A stretch of DNA of 64,000 bases from GCA-002708315 sp963676635 (GTDB taxonomy: Bacteria; Bacteroidota; Bacteroidia; Bacteroidales; F082), in NCBI GenBank assembly GCA_963676635.1, contig OY781105.1:4197036-4261035 (forward strand), read 5' to 3'. Below the pieces are notes generated by a model. The model was not told the origin of the DNA and did no database searches. It was given only the letters and a program-made list of their open reading frames with translations. Positions 1 to 11,100 of this stretch are shown here, piece after piece. Each line of letters starts with the position of its first letter. Position 1 is the first letter of the stretch. The translations under genes were made by a program, and so were the position numbers.

Positions 1-1551
1 TGTAAAGAACCAATGATATATTTCTGTGTTTGGGTCTGTAGCTACAGAGATAGGTATGTTTTGTGTACCTGCACAGTAATTTTGTGTGGGTTGGTCAAAT
101 ACAAGAGAGTCGGGACCCCGTTCTTCCAGGATGACAACAGGTAATGTAGATTCAGAGGCAGTGTACCACCATGTGTTTACAGTTTTGTAATCACCCCAGT
201 TGGGATTCCATGAATGACAACCTGACCATGGTGAAGCTACTGCAGTACATCCATTTAGTTCTGTACTACCGCTGACATTTGAGTCATCCCAAAATACAAG
301 AGGTGTTGACCCAGCTGGTGAAACAAGTTCAATTACCCAACCATTCTGATTACCTTCAACATCGTAAAGAGGTAGATTTGTTAACCCGTTTATATAGCTT
401 ACGGTAAACTCTATGTTTGTGTTGTTAGGTACAGGATTGCCAGCGCCATCCAGTCCATCCCATAGTACTACATTTACGCCGCCTTCAACTACTTTTGGGA
501 CTGTCCGTGTTACGTATGGAGCGTCGAAATCCATTTCAATTTCAACATTTCCGGGTTTGTCAACGGTAACGTTAAATTCTATGGATCCATTATGGCAGTA
601 TTTTGTTGCTGTGACTGTATCGGTGATAGATCCTAATACTGTTGCCGGAGGGTATAAAACTGGGTCCGGTTCATTTAGGAAAATTCTGTACTGCGGACCA
701 TAAGCCTGATAGTTAACAGACTTTCTGTCAACCTCGAAGTTTCCTGTGTTTTCAACACCATACTGATTACAGTATAAAAACCAATATCCGCCTTGCATGG
801 TGTTTAATTCCAATGATGTTATAATACTATCTGTTGAATAGATGAAGTATTTTGCGGAGCATCTGTTCACTCCTTGATAACTATCAAATTGCCATGCATA
901 TGAGTATAAACGGCCTGGTTGAACAGTGCTTGTGCTGACATTATAAACAGTAAGGTCAAATAGTTCAATTCCAAAGGTGTTTAAACTTACTCCTCCCGGA
1001 AATCCGTCATTGAACAGTTGAAACTCTATATAGTATGTCCCTACACTCGGAGGAGTCCACTCGATTGCTTCGTATCCCCCTGAACCGTAAACTTGTTCCG
1101 GACCAACACGTGCATTACTGATGTCATTGATGAAACCCGGACCACTCTGTGGTGCTGTGGTTTCTGCGTACACAATAGTGCCATCGCTGCTTTTAATTCT
1201 ATACCTTACATGAGTGCTCCAACCACCGGGAGCGTCCATACCAAAGTATACTACTTCATTTGTGGAATTAATGTCGAAATATAAGCGCTCTAAACTATCG
1301 CATTCATATACGGCAAACTGTATTCTGTCGCCACTACCACCAGGACCGTTGCAATGTGTAAGGAAGTTATTGCATAATAAAAATCCGGTTTGATGGTTGT
1401 TAATCCACAACTCTTTTGACCCTTCTCCAAAGGATAGACTTGTGCTTAACAAGAATAATATAAGTGTGAATCCTTTTATTATTCTTTTAACAGATAAACT
1501 CTTATGATCAAAATAGTTGTATGTATTTAAGAAGGTAGAGATACTGCCCAT
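1..1551 (-). CDS. Giant PKD-type surface protein, N-terminal part (runs off window)
   Basis: An open frame runs without a stop from an ATG at 1551 to the window edge (517 codons seen). A hydrophobic stretch at about residues 27-40 (FTLILFLLSTSLSF) is a signal peptide. It is followed by GEGSKELWINN, a cysteine-bearing beta-sandwich region, and a segment ending in an Ig-like fold (NYCAGTQNIPISV). The same order and motifs (EGSKELYINN, YCAGEQSVLISV) occur in the 3359-residue protein at 5177-15256, so the two are paralogues. By analogy the missing part should carry PKD repeats and a T9SS type B sorting domain, but this cannot be seen. A signal peptide starting at an internal residue is possible, since about 25 residues precede the hydrophobic core. 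Confidence 0.85.
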   Translation of the reverse strand, partial: MGSISTFLNTYNYFDHKSLSVKRIIKGFTLILFLLSTSLSFGEGSKELWINNHQTGFLLCNNFLTHCNGPGGSGDRIQFAVYECDSLERLYFDINSTNEVVYFGMDAPGGWSTHVRYRIKSSDGTIVYAETTAPQSGPGFINDISNARVGPEQVYGSGGYEAIEWTPPSVGTYYIEFQLFNDGFPGGVSLNTFGIELFDLTVYNVSTSTVQPGRLYSYAWQFDSYQGVNRCSAKYFIYSTDSIITSLELNTMQGGYWFLYCNQYGVENTGNFEVDRKSVNYQAYGPQYRIFLNEPDPVLYPPATVLGSITDTVTATKYCHNGSIEFNVTVDKPGNVEIEMDFDAPYVTRTVPKVVEGGVNVVLWDGLDGAGNPVPNNTNIEFTVSYINGLTNLPLYDVEGNQNGWVIELVSPAGSTPLVFWDDSNVSGSTELNGCTAVASPWSGCHSWNPNWGDYKTVNTWWYTASESTLPVVILEERGPDSLVFDQPTQNYCAGTQNIPISVATDPNTEIYHWFFT

Positions 1552-1616
1552 ATAAATTGGTTTTAGTTTGATTACATTTTACTAGATAAAGTTGCATAGT
1601 GTAGACTCTTAAAATG

Positions 1617-1669
1617 AAAAAAAGTTGCGTAATGACATAGTAAATTACTAAACATACGCAACTTTTTTT
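1617..1669. terminator. Strong hairpin with A-run and T-run arms
   Basis: Arms AAAAAAAGTTGCGTA (1617-1631) and TACGCAACTTTTTTT (1655-1669) are perfectly complementary over 15 bp with a 23-nt loop. The U-tract makes it look like a bidirectional intrinsic terminator. It lies 65 bp upstream of the start of the leftward giant gene, so on that strand it could instead be a leader structure. Confidence 0.5.
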
Positions 1670-1799
1670 GAATATTTTCCACAACTTTTCTTGTTTCTAC
1701 AAAAATAGAAAAGTATTTCAATTAATTAATTATTATTCCTTATTATTTTCTTTTGGTTTCTATTTTATTTTAAATTTCAGGATTTAAACAAATTCCAAA

Positions 1800-2056
1800 T
1801 TTTAAATAAATCCCATAATTCAAATAACCAAAACCCCACTTTCCGGAATTATTATCTGGTTTCCTCTTGTCACCTTTTATTTTGGTGAATAGTGAACGGT
1901 GAGCAGAGGGTTTTTCTCATTTTGTTCCCCAGTCTTTTTTCATTATTCATTATTCATTATTCATTTCCCCCTTGTCACTTTGTCCCTTTGTAACCTTGTC
2001 ACTTCTCGTCCCTTGTCTCTCGTCCCTGCCTGACCGCCTCAGGAGGTTCCCTTTAT
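1800..2056. repeat. Dispersed word-like intergenic repeat
   Basis: The stretch is built of short recurring words: AACCAAAACCCCACTTTCCGG, GTGAATAGTGAACGGTGAGC, CATTATTCATTATTCATT, CCTTGTCACTTTGTCCC and GACCGCCTCAGGAGGTTCCC. The same words, often inverted, recur at 37.2, 39.4, 52.7, 54.7, 57.5 and 63.1-63.7 kb. No coding potential was seen. The 1670-1800 part is AT-rich with no recognised feature. Confidence 0.65.
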
Positions 2057-2422
2057 AATTCCAATAATCAAGCACCAAATAGCAAACAAATACCAATAAT
2101 CAAAGTTCAAATGTTCAAAATCACCAGCATAGCCCTAAGCCCTTCGCTCTCCGCTTAAATTCCAATAATCAAGCATCAAATAACAAACAAATACCAATAA
2201 TCAAAGTTCAAATGTTCAAAATCACCAGCATAGCCCTAAGCCCTTCGCTCTCCGCTTAAATTCCAATAATCAAGCACCAAATAGCAAACAAATCTCAATA
2301 ACCAAAGTTCAAATGTTCAAAATCACCAGCATAGCCCTAAGCCCTTCTCTCTCCGCTTAAATTCCAATAATCAAGCACCAAATAACAAACAAATACCAAT
2401 AATCAAAGTTCAAATGTTCAAA
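2057..2422. repeat. 101-bp tandem repeat, about 3.6 copies
   Basis: Units start at 2057, 2158, 2259 and 2360, giving an exact 101-bp period. Each begins AATTCCAATAATCAAGCA and contains CATAGCCCTAAGCCCTTC. The copies differ at only a few positions and the fourth is cut short. The word AATTCCAATAATCAAGCACC matches, inverted, the GGTGCTTGGTAATTGGAATT word at 63.4-63.6 kb. No reading frame stands out. Confidence 0.85.
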
Positions 2423-2612
2423 ACCCAACACTCTTGGATTGTCATCTGATTGACCCGTCCTGAATTTAGTTGACAAATTTATTATTAATTTATTAAATAA
2501 AACATAACTCTTAATTTTAGAATTGTCACAAAAAAGTTATTCTGAAGCATTTTTGACCTCAAGTCAAAAAAATGATTCGGAAATAACTTTTTCCAATGAA
2601 CCATGTACTGTT

Positions 2613-3512
2613 TTAAACATGACATTGTTGCTCCTTGTTTTTGTAGTAATTCTTCCAAAGCCGTTTAAGGCTTCGATTCTCAACATGTGCCTGATTTGGA
2701 GTTAATAACTCTATGCTACTATGTGGTCTTTCACTATTATAAATCTTTATGATTCGTTTGATTTGAATAATCGCATCATTTAGAGATTTTAGTTTAATTT
2801 CATATATCCACTCTGTTTTTAGTATTCCGTTAACTCTTTCTGCTACTGCATTTTCTAATGGATCACCATTTTCTGTCATACTTATATTTACATTAGCCTT
2901 ATTTAGGATTTCAACATATTTACTACTACAATACTGCACTCCTCTATCTGAATGATGGATAAGGTTCTTAACTCCTGCAGGTAACTGACTCAAAGCCATA
3001 CATAAAGCTACAACTGCATTGTCAGAACCCAGATTATCTGATAAATTCCATCCTATTATCTTCCTGGAGAAGGCATCTGTTATCAAAAACAGATATACAA
3101 AGCCTTCAGATGTTTCTACGTAGGTTATGTCGCTAACCCATAATTGATGTGGACCATTAGGTATAAATTCCTTTATCAAATTTGGATACTTTCTTAGCCA
3201 ATGACTTGACATTGTCGTGATTGCTTTGTGCCGCTTTCTTCTGACAAGTAAGTTGTTATCCCTTAAAAAATCAAAAAACTTATCCCTACCCATATGAAGA
3301 TCATCTGGTATTTTACCTTGTAACTTGAAATGTAGTTTTCTACCTCCAAGCATAGGCATTAATTTCCTTTCCTTGGCAATCATCTGAATTAAAATCTCAG
3401 ACTCAAATGCAGATCTTGTGCTGATTTTTCTCTTTTTATAGTAGGTCTGTCTTCGTTTACCAAACAGTTCACACAAAGTATCAATACTTTGACCTTCTTT
3501 CTTTGTGTGCAT
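2613..3512 (-). CDS. IS3-family transposase OrfB, DDE integrase domain
   Basis: This 299-residue protein is the catalytic half of the transposase. The rve integrase core shows the DDE triad: Asp in SDITYV, Asp in HHSDRGVQY and Glu in NAVAERVNG, with exactly 35 residues between the second Asp and the Glu. The N-terminal KRRQTYYKK region is the usual HTH_21-type segment. It lies in the -1 frame relative to orfA, whose stop is 5 bp upstream of this ATG. The functional product is probably the OrfAB fusion made by frameshifting at 3536-3542, with the ATG at 3512 an internal alternative. Confidence 0.93.
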   Translation of the reverse strand: MHTKKEGQSIDTLCELFGKRRQTYYKKRKISTRSAFESEILIQMIAKERKLMPMLGGRKLHFKLQGKIPDDLHMGRDKFFDFLRDNNLLVRRKRHKAITTMSSHWLRKYPNLIKEFIPNGPHQLWVSDITYVETSEGFVYLFLITDAFSRKIIGWNLSDNLGSDNAVVALCMALSQLPAGVKNLIHHSDRGVQYCSSKYVEILNKANVNISMTENGDPLENAVAERVNGILKTEWIYEIKLKSLNDAIIQIKRIIKIYNSERPHSSIELLTPNQAHVENRSLKRLWKNYYKNKEQQCHV

Positions 3513-3517
3513 ACTCT

Positions 3518-3886
3518 CTACTGTTTGGTGCCAGACTTTTTTCTGATCGAAATTTTAAACTTATCCTCAGCAATATCTATCATCGTATTCAAGGCTTCTG
3601 TCCGTAATCGCTCATAGGAAAGCTTTGATTCTAACTTCTTTATCGTTGATTCTAATTCCAACTCTTGTTTACTTTTACCATTTTCTTTTGACATTAGTAT
3701 TTGTTTATGGATTTCTCTATCATCCGGTTTTGAAATGCCAAATTTACGAATCCATTTGTTAAGTGTTCCGCCTGAACCAAAACCATACTTTTGCGATAGC
3801 TCCTTTCTTGTCTGATCTGTTTCCAAATACTCTTTAACGATCTTCAATTTTAATTCGTCCGAAAATTGGTTTACTTTTCTTTTCAT
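3518..3886 (-). CDS. IS3-family transposase OrfA, helix-turn-helix protein
   Basis: The 122-residue protein starts MKRKVNQFSDELKLKIV and contains the HTH_Tnp_1 helix-turn-helix (KELSQKYGFGSGGTLNKWIRK). A charged coiled-coil or leucine-zipper-like segment (about residues 75-105) follows, as is typical for IS3 OrfA. It binds the terminal inverted repeats and is translated either alone or as the OrfAB fusion. The start lies about 50 bp inside the right end of the element. Confidence 0.93.
   Translation of the reverse strand: MKRKVNQFSDELKLKIVKEYLETDQTRKELSQKYGFGSGGTLNKWIRKFGISKPDDREIHKQILMSKENGKSKQELELESTIKKLESKLSYERLRTEALNTMIDIAEDKFKISIRKKSGTKQ
3536..3542 (-). other. Programmed -1 frameshift heptamer A AAA AAG
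   Basis: Reading leftward, orfA ends ...AGA AAA AAG TCT GGC ACC AAA CAG TAG. The phase A-AAA-AAG is the classic slippery heptamer. A slip of -1 gives GTC TGG CAC CAA ACA GTA GAG AGT ATG, which runs without a stop into orfB. The frame change and heptamer are seen directly; use of the site is inferred from the IS3 family. Confidence 0.85.
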
Positions 3887-3952
3887 AGTCCTGAAATTTG
3901 TTTACTTTTTGTGTCAACCTATTTCAGGACGAGTCAGATTTCTCCTTGTAAC

Positions 3953-4024
3953 CTTGTCACCTTGTCACCTTGTCACCTTGTCACCTTGTCACCTTGTCAC
4001 CTTGTCACCTTGTCACCTTGTCAC
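3953..4024. repeat. 8-bp tandem repeat CTTGTCAC, nine copies
   Basis: Nine perfect copies of CTTGTCAC lie just beyond the IS3 right end and are followed by CCTAGTCCCTTGTCTCTCGTCCC. The word is one of the dispersed intergenic words, here expanded as a minisatellite. It opens a spurious reading frame and ends 33 bp before the end of the PorP gene. Confidence 0.9.
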
Positions 4025-4056
4025 TCCTAGTCCCTTGTCTCTCGTCCCTTCAAACC

Positions 4057-5160
4057 CTAAAACGGTGAGCACTCAATCGGGCTATATCCGCTCTTCGACC
4101 TTGGTGCCATAAAGTTACCTCTGTCGGATTTCCTGATAAGTCCTATATCATCAAATTCAAAAATAAGACTGATCTCATGTGATGGCCCTGTGAAGTTATA
4201 AACTGCGTTGATATTGAACTCATAGGAGTACATAACTTTCATACGGTACTCTTCGTTGAATGGGATATTTAATCCTGCCATTACATTGAAATTCGATAGC
4301 TCATCGTATTCCAACGCGCTGTTTCTGTACCACATGCCAAAATAAACCTGGCGCATGTAAAAGTTCACTCCCAGGTTGTATTGCATCATACCAACCTGGT
4401 GTTCTACCATTACACCCGGATTAATCTTAAACCCCTGGCGTTTTGAATAGTAACCGTAGTCTTCTCTTATGGTGATGATAAAATCCACATTATATACATA
4501 TTTTCTTGGCAGTTTGGCGTCCACATCAAAGAAGCTTTGGTTTGGCTGTGTGATATGGTGTACTGCTGCCCCAATGGTACCTTCGATATCATTACCCTTA
4601 AACTGGAATACACCACCAAAGGCAAAGTCAGGAAACACTACCTTGTTCCTTGCAGCTCCGGCAAACTGTGTGGGGTAGATATTTCCCCACCTGGGATCCA
4701 GTTGGTCTCCTAAAACAAGATCATCCCAGTTGAGCTGCTGTGACATTACTGATGCCAATGCCCCTAACTGGAATATGCTCTGTCGACTAATGGGTATCCT
4801 TACGGAAGGCATAAAGCCAATTACGCTGGTTCGTAACGCCCCCATTCCCGACTGGCTCTGGTTGGCGATAATACCAATACCACCAGCTCCTGGTAAAGAT
4901 CTCTCTGCAACATCAGCACTAAAGCAGTAACTGCTGTAATCACCAGCCAGTCCGGTCCACTGCCTCCGGTAATTAAGCCTGGCTTTTAATCCTTGCGTGA
5001 GACCAACATATCCCGGATTGAAATATGTGGGGTTGTTATAAAACTGTGAATAATCCAAATCCTGCGATGTTGCCGGTATCGCAGTTATCATTGCCATTAC
5101 AATTAACAGCACCGTTATTGGCTTTCTCCTTATTTTCATTGTGATATGTATATTAATCAT
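4057..5160 (-). CDS. PorP/SprF-family outer membrane protein of the type IX secretion system
   Basis: The 367-residue protein begins with a signal peptide (KPITVLLIVMAMITAIPATSQ) followed by the family signature DLDYSQFYNNPTYFNPGYVG and LNYRRQW. It has alternating beta-strand sequence throughout, as in the outer membrane PorP/SprF proteins that support export or attachment of T9SS cargo. The gene starts 16 bp after the stop of the 3359-residue type B protein and is almost certainly co-transcribed with it, an arrangement like sprB-sprF where the PorP-like protein serves its neighbour. The first ATG (5160) is listed; the ATG at 5139 (MKIRRKP) gives a more standard signal peptide. The 3' end abuts the dispersed repeats. 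Confidence 0.92.
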   Translation of the reverse strand: MINIHITMKIRRKPITVLLIVMAMITAIPATSQDLDYSQFYNNPTYFNPGYVGLTQGLKARLNYRRQWTGLAGDYSSYCFSADVAERSLPGAGGIGIIANQSQSGMGALRTSVIGFMPSVRIPISRQSIFQLGALASVMSQQLNWDDLVLGDQLDPRWGNIYPTQFAGAARNKVVFPDFAFGGVFQFKGNDIEGTIGAAVHHITQPNQSFFDVDAKLPRKYVYNVDFIITIREDYGYYSKRQGFKINPGVMVEHQVGMMQYNLGVNFYMRQVYFGMWYRNSALEYDELSNFNVMAGLNIPFNEEYRMKVMYSYEFNINAVYNFTGPSHEISLIFEFDDIGLIRKSDRGNFMAPRSKSGYSPIECSPF

Positions 5161-5176
5161 TGTTTTTTATCTTTTC

Positions 5177-8100
5177 TTACCTAACCAACATAATAGTCCC
5201 GCTAGTCCCGGTATTACCATCACCATTGTCAGTACCTCTCCAGTGACTACCATCTTCGAATACTGCCTCGATTCTCCAGATATAGCTACCCGTTGGCAGT
5301 GGCTCTCCTTCGTAGGTGCCATCCCATCCTTCGGAAGGTACTCCGTCGATAAGCTCTGTTGTCTCGAATACAAGGTTGCCCCATGCGCTGTAAACTTCCA
5401 GCTTGTAGCTACTGAGATTAATACCCACTGGCTTGAATGTCTGCAAGTCGGTAATCGGTGATGAAGGTACAAATGTATTTGGTACAAACAGGTTGGTGAA
5501 CAACAGATCATAAACCTGGTATGTAGTATCCGGACAACCTTGCTGGTTCCAGCTTACAAGCATTACTGTATAATTACCATCTTCTTCGTATTGGAAGATA
5601 GGGTTGATATCGTTGGATGTCCATATACCCTGGTTGTAATCGAAGTCCCATTCGTAGTCAACCGGATTATTAGTACTTAAGTTATCAAAGTAAACCTGTC
5701 CCTGGCGATTAGTGTCGATCATCACAAATTCAGAGATTGGTTTAGGCATTATCTCAACAGTTGTGGTAGCTGTATCCATACACAGATGTTCATCGGTGAT
5801 AATCATCTCTACTGTGTACATCCCTGCACTGTCGTAAATATACTGTGGTGCCTGGATAATGGCTGTGTCTGCCGGTGCTTTGAGTGTGTCGCCAAAGTTC
5901 CAGAACCAGCCAGCTATTACAGCACTGTCGGCTATGGATGTTTCTTCAAACTGTGTATAGTAGCTCATACATGTGTTCTGGTATGTGAACTGTGCTTCTG
6001 GCAGCTTGTAGATGGTTATGGTGTCTTTTGTTGAATCGGCGCACATAAACCTGTTTTGTACAAACAGACTAACAGGATAGTCCTCAAATGTCGGATATAC
6101 ATACTTTGGTGCCTGGATAATGGCTGTGTCTGCCTCTGTTGTTGGATCACCAAAGTTCCATAGCCTGTATGTGGTAGGTTCATCAAAGATAGTGCTGTTA
6201 TCGCTGAAGTATGTTGTATCTCTCTGGCAGTTGTTTTCAAGACCAATCATTGGCAATGGAGTAGGATGTACTTCGAACTCTACCATGGTTGTTGTTGTGT
6301 AGCTGTTGGTGTCAATACCGGCTGTAATGGTCAGACTTAGTTCATATGTGCCTGCGTCAGCATAGGTATGCCATACAGTGTCTGTGAACACATCGTATGT
6401 TTCTGTGGTGCCATCACCGAAGTCCCACAGCCATGTACCTATCATACCGTTATTGCTTGCAAGGAATGATGTGTCAACAAAGAACAACTCATTTCTTGCA
6501 CAAACAGGTTCATCAGGTACTTTGAACCCTGCTGTTATACATGGAGCTACATATACTTCCTGAACAACTGTGTCAATACACCCATTGTAGTTGGTTACAA
6601 TAAGCTGCACAAGGTAGGTTGAATCATTTGGTCCGTATAAGTGGTTAGGGTTCCAAACAGAATCGTAATTACTGGTTGAAGTAGTATCACCAAAGTCCCA
6701 GTACCAGCTTTCAATAAACTCACCACCGCTGTATGTCACACCTTCGAAGTAAGTAGGTATCTCACAGCCACCGATGGTATTGGTAAAGCTTGCCACAGGC
6801 AGTGAATCGATTGTTATCTCTGAGGTGTATACTGCCTGGCAGTCGTTGGTGTCTGTTGCTATTAATTCAACAACATAGATACCTGGTGCAGGGAATATAT
6901 GACTAATTGTATCATGGTAAGTAAGCTCAGTCTGGCTGCCATCATGGAAGTTCCACAGGTAGTTGGCCACTGAATCATTTTCCGGACCATAGAAAGCCTG
7001 GAACTCTGTAGGCTGTCCTAAGCATACATCTGTTGCTTCGAAGGATGTCTCTATTGCTCCGAATACACATACTTCCATTGTATCGGTGGCACTACAGCCG
7101 TTGTTGTTAAAGGCTGTAAGTGTTACCTGGTAGCAGGTGTCTGTTATCTCATAGATATAACTTGGATCTACTTCGTCAGAGTAGTAACCATCGTCCAGAT
7201 GCCATTCGTAGCCGGTAATCGGACTATTATCACTTCCCATTACACTTTCATTAAAGAAGTTCACTTGTCCCGGTGGGTCACATGCCTGTGCGAAGTTAAA
7301 GGCTGGTACTGGTACGTCGAATACCTGTACCGGCAATGTTATTGAGTCACTACAGCCTGAGTTATCCCAGACAATAAGTGTTACGTAATAAGTATCATTT
7401 GTTGTATAAGTATGTACAGGATCGGTTTCATCGGATGTGTTACCATCGCCGAAGTCCCAGCTCCAGTTGTTGATATATCCATTATTGGTATAGCTAAAAT
7501 CAGTGAATGATGTGCTGTCGCCCAAACATGCATTATCATAGCTGAATAGCGCTTCTGGTGCGTAGTTAACATGTACCTCCTGAGAGGTTGAGTTCTCACA
7601 GCCACTTACATCTGTTACTGTAAGCGTAACGGTGTATGTCCCTGCCTGCTGATATCCATAGCCTGGGTTTTGTTCGATGGATGTACCTCCGTCGCCAAAC
7701 TGCCAATACCATGTGGCTATCTCTGAGTTTGAGATACCTGTGAACTGTGCTAAACTACCCAGACAAATAGTATCACTTTCAATGGTAAAGTCCACATCCG
7801 GTAGTGGGGTAATGACTATCTCATGCTCTACTGTATCTGTACAGCCCATAGTATTATGTATTATCAGTGTGACAGTAAATGTGCTGTCGGTGCTGAATAC
7901 ATGTGTTGGATTTGGCAGGTTGGATGTATTGTTGGTACCCGATGCCGGATCACCAAAATACCATTCCCACTGGCCTATATCCGGACCACCATTGGTTGAA
8001 CTGATATCTGTAAACTGTACGGGCTCGTTTAAGCATCCGGCATTCCAGTTGAAATCAGCTATAGGTGACGATACTATCACTACCTGTTTTGTGACATCAT

Positions 8101-11100
8101 TCTCACAACCTTCTGCGTCTGTTACTGTAAGCACTACATCAAAGGTGCCTTCATTGGTATACATATGTTCAACATTAGGATTGTCGGGAGCGTTGATGGT
8201 TATTTCATTACCATCGCCGAAGTCCCATACCCATGTCTCGATAAGACCATTTGGTGAACTGCTTAGATTAGAGAAATAAACTGTATCGTTAAGACATGAT
8301 GGTCCTGTATGTGCGAAGTTAGCCGTAGGCAATGGATTAATATCCACGCTGTGGGTAACTGATGCAAAACAGCCGTCGGTTGTTTCAATGCTAAGTATCA
8401 CATCGAATGTGCCTGCTACCTCGTAAGTATGTGTTGGGTTTTGCAGGTTGGATGTACCTCCGTCGCCAAAGCTCCATGACCATGTGGCTACTTCGCCAAC
8501 ATTGGTAACAGACTCATCAACGGTAAACTGTGTCTCTTCTGTTAAGCAGTTGGCTTCCCATGTAAAGTCTACTTCAGGCTCTTCAGACACGGTTACCGTA
8601 TGTGATACAGTATCCTCGCAGCCGTTGATATTTGCTACCATAAGCAGTACTGTATAGTCGCCCGGTGCTGAGAACAGGTGTACAGGGTTTTGCAATGTTG
8701 AAGTATTAGAAGCTCCTGATCCGGGATCACCAAAGTCCCACAGCCATGTTACTATCTCACCACCGCCGTTAACAGTACTCTCGTCGGTAAAGCTAACCGG
8801 ACCACTGGCGCAGCCTGAGTTATAATCAAAGAGAGCTATTGGTCCCGGTTCTGTGGTTACCGTGTGCATTGAACTGTTGGAACAGCTGTCGGAATTGGTT
8901 ACAGTAAGTGTTACTGTATAGGTGCTGGCATTGGAGTAAACATGCGTTACATCAGGATCACCACCGAAATAGACAGTAGTATCAGATCCATCGCCAAACT
9001 CCCAGAACCATTCTGTTATATATCCTGTTTGTGTTGTACTATGATCGAAGAACTCAACAGGGTTGTTTGCGCACACCTGCGTGCCTATATTAAATAAGGA
9101 GTTAGGCAGTGGGTTAACAGTAAGTTGTTTTATCACTGTATTTGTTGCTCCCATTGTATCCACTATGCTACAGCTTACATTATAGGTACCAGAAGCAGCA
9201 TAGGTGTGGATAGGTTCCATATCATCGCTGGTGCTACCATCACCGAAATCCCAGTCCCAGGAGGTTACTGCTCCAATATCTGTTGGAGGATCAAGGATAG
9301 TAAACTGTATTTGTTCACCCAAACAAGCATAGCTCCATTCGTAATCGAGATCAGGTATGTTTACAACCGTTACAAGGTGAGTAACTGTATTCTCACAGCC
9401 TTCAATATCTGTAACAGTCAGCTCTACATTGAATGTTCCTACTGTTGGGAATACGTGAGCAGGATTTTGATCTGTTGATGTAGTACCATCATGGAAATCC
9501 CAGTTCCAGTCGGTAATAGTATTACCAGAATTGCCATAGAAGTTGGTTGTATTGCCAAGCATAGTAGGCTCAGGATCCCATGTGAAGAACACTGATGGTA
9601 ATCCTGGTGTGTATATTGTCTGGTATGTTGTATCAGAGCAACTGTACCCTGAGCTGTCGGCTGTCACCACAAACATCACATCGTAAGTGCTAATGCCTGT
9701 TGTATAGCTATGAACAGGGTTTTGTAAATCTGATGTGAATCCATCGCCGAAGTCCCAGAAGAACTCAGTAGCAAAGTATCCTGTTGGTATATCACTGTCA
9801 TCGAAGAATGCTACGGCAGTACAGCTTTGGTTTGCATAGCTGAAGTCTGCTGTTGGTCCGGGTAGCACCATAATAACATCAGACGCTGTTGAAGAACAGC
9901 CTGTGGAGTCAGTTACTGTTAAGGTTACAGTGTATGTGTTTCCGGAAGGATAATAATGTATCGGGTTTTGCTGATAGGATATTCCACCATCGCCAAACTC
10001 CCAGTACCACTCATCCACATTGGCAGAGCCAGTGGCAGTGAAGTACACAGGACCTCCTTTGCATATTACGCTATCGCTCATAGTAAAGTTTACAGCAGGA
10101 GCTGGCTTAACAATAAGCACTTCTGTAGCGCTGTTAGTACACTGGTTGGTATCTATAATATTAAGAGTAACATTGAAAGTATCTGCGGTTGCATATAAAT
10201 GCGAAGTAACAGAGTCATTACTAAAGTTACCATCGCCGAAGTCCCAGTGCCATGTTTCGATTGGGAATCCTGAATGCCCGGAGAAGTAAGTAGTATCTCC
10301 GAAGCATGTAGGGCTTGGATCGATATACTGGAATATATCAGGCAGTGAAGGTACTGTTACCGGCAGTGTGATAGAGTCGGTACAGATAAATCCAAGACTA
10401 TCTGCTGATACTATTAGGTTAACCATAAATACTTCACCACCGGGAAGGTTATTGGAAGGATACCTGTGTGATGGGTTTTGCAGTGTATCAGTAGTACCAT
10501 CGCCAAAGTCCCATGACCATTCAACAAGATTATATCCCGGTGAGCAAGTACTCAGATCAGTAAACTGGATGCTGTCGCATATGGCAGGAGTGTAAGTAAA
10601 GTCGGCCACAGGCGGCTCTGCTATTACTATCAGCTCTGTGTACGTATTTGTACAGCCATGATCGTCGGTAACAGTAAGAGTGGCGTACATATTACCCCAT
10701 GTTGTGTATGTATGGGCAACAGTTTGTCCGGAACCTGTGTCACCATCGCCGAAGTCCCATTCCCATGAGAGAATGTTGGAGTTGGAGGCTCCAACAAAGC
10801 TTACCTCTGTGTTAACGCAGGCGTTGGCCATACTTAGAGAATATGTTACATCGGGACCCTCAAAGACTCTTATCTGGTGTGTGGCAGAGTCAGAGCATCC
10901 GTTAATATCTGTATAATGATATATAATATTGAAGAAACCTGATGTGTCATATTGATGAACAGGGTTCATATCTGTGGATGTATACCCGTCACCAAATTCC
11001 CACAGCCAGTTGTTTAGCGTTGCTGTACCTGTTGATGTGAATTCAATGCTTTCTCCATAGCACAATGAGTCGCTGGTATTTATGGTAAAGTCACGATCTA

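Larger units (their letters stand above)
2451..3936 (-). mobile_element. IS3-family insertion sequence, intact, 1486 bp
   Basis: The ends are imperfect inverted repeats starting TGACCCGTCCTGAA on the left and, read inward from the right, TGACTCGTCCTGAA, followed by related GTTGACA. They have the TG...CA termini of the family. The trinucleotide GAT flanks both ends (2448-2450 and 3937-3939), a 3-bp target duplication. Removing the element rejoins a sequence close to GATTGTCAACTGGTTTCCCC found uninterrupted (inverted) near 63390, which confirms the boundaries. It carries orfA and orfB joined by a frameshift signal. Confidence 0.92.

Noticed and set aside
3953..4024. Possible CRISPR array
   Set aside because: The unit is 8 bp with no spacers. 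The 101-bp, 144-bp and 121-bp arrays also lack the repeat-spacer pattern and no cas genes are present.
3909..4112. 67-residue frame of repeating LVTLSPCH units
   Set aside because: It is a translation of the 8-bp CTTGTCAC tandem repeat and overlaps the end of the PorP gene on the other strand.
7677..8279. 200-residue frame on the + strand inside the giant PKD gene
   Set aside because: It and many similar + strand frames between 5 and 15 kb are complements of the repetitive PKD modules (recurring PSPKSH motifs), not genes.
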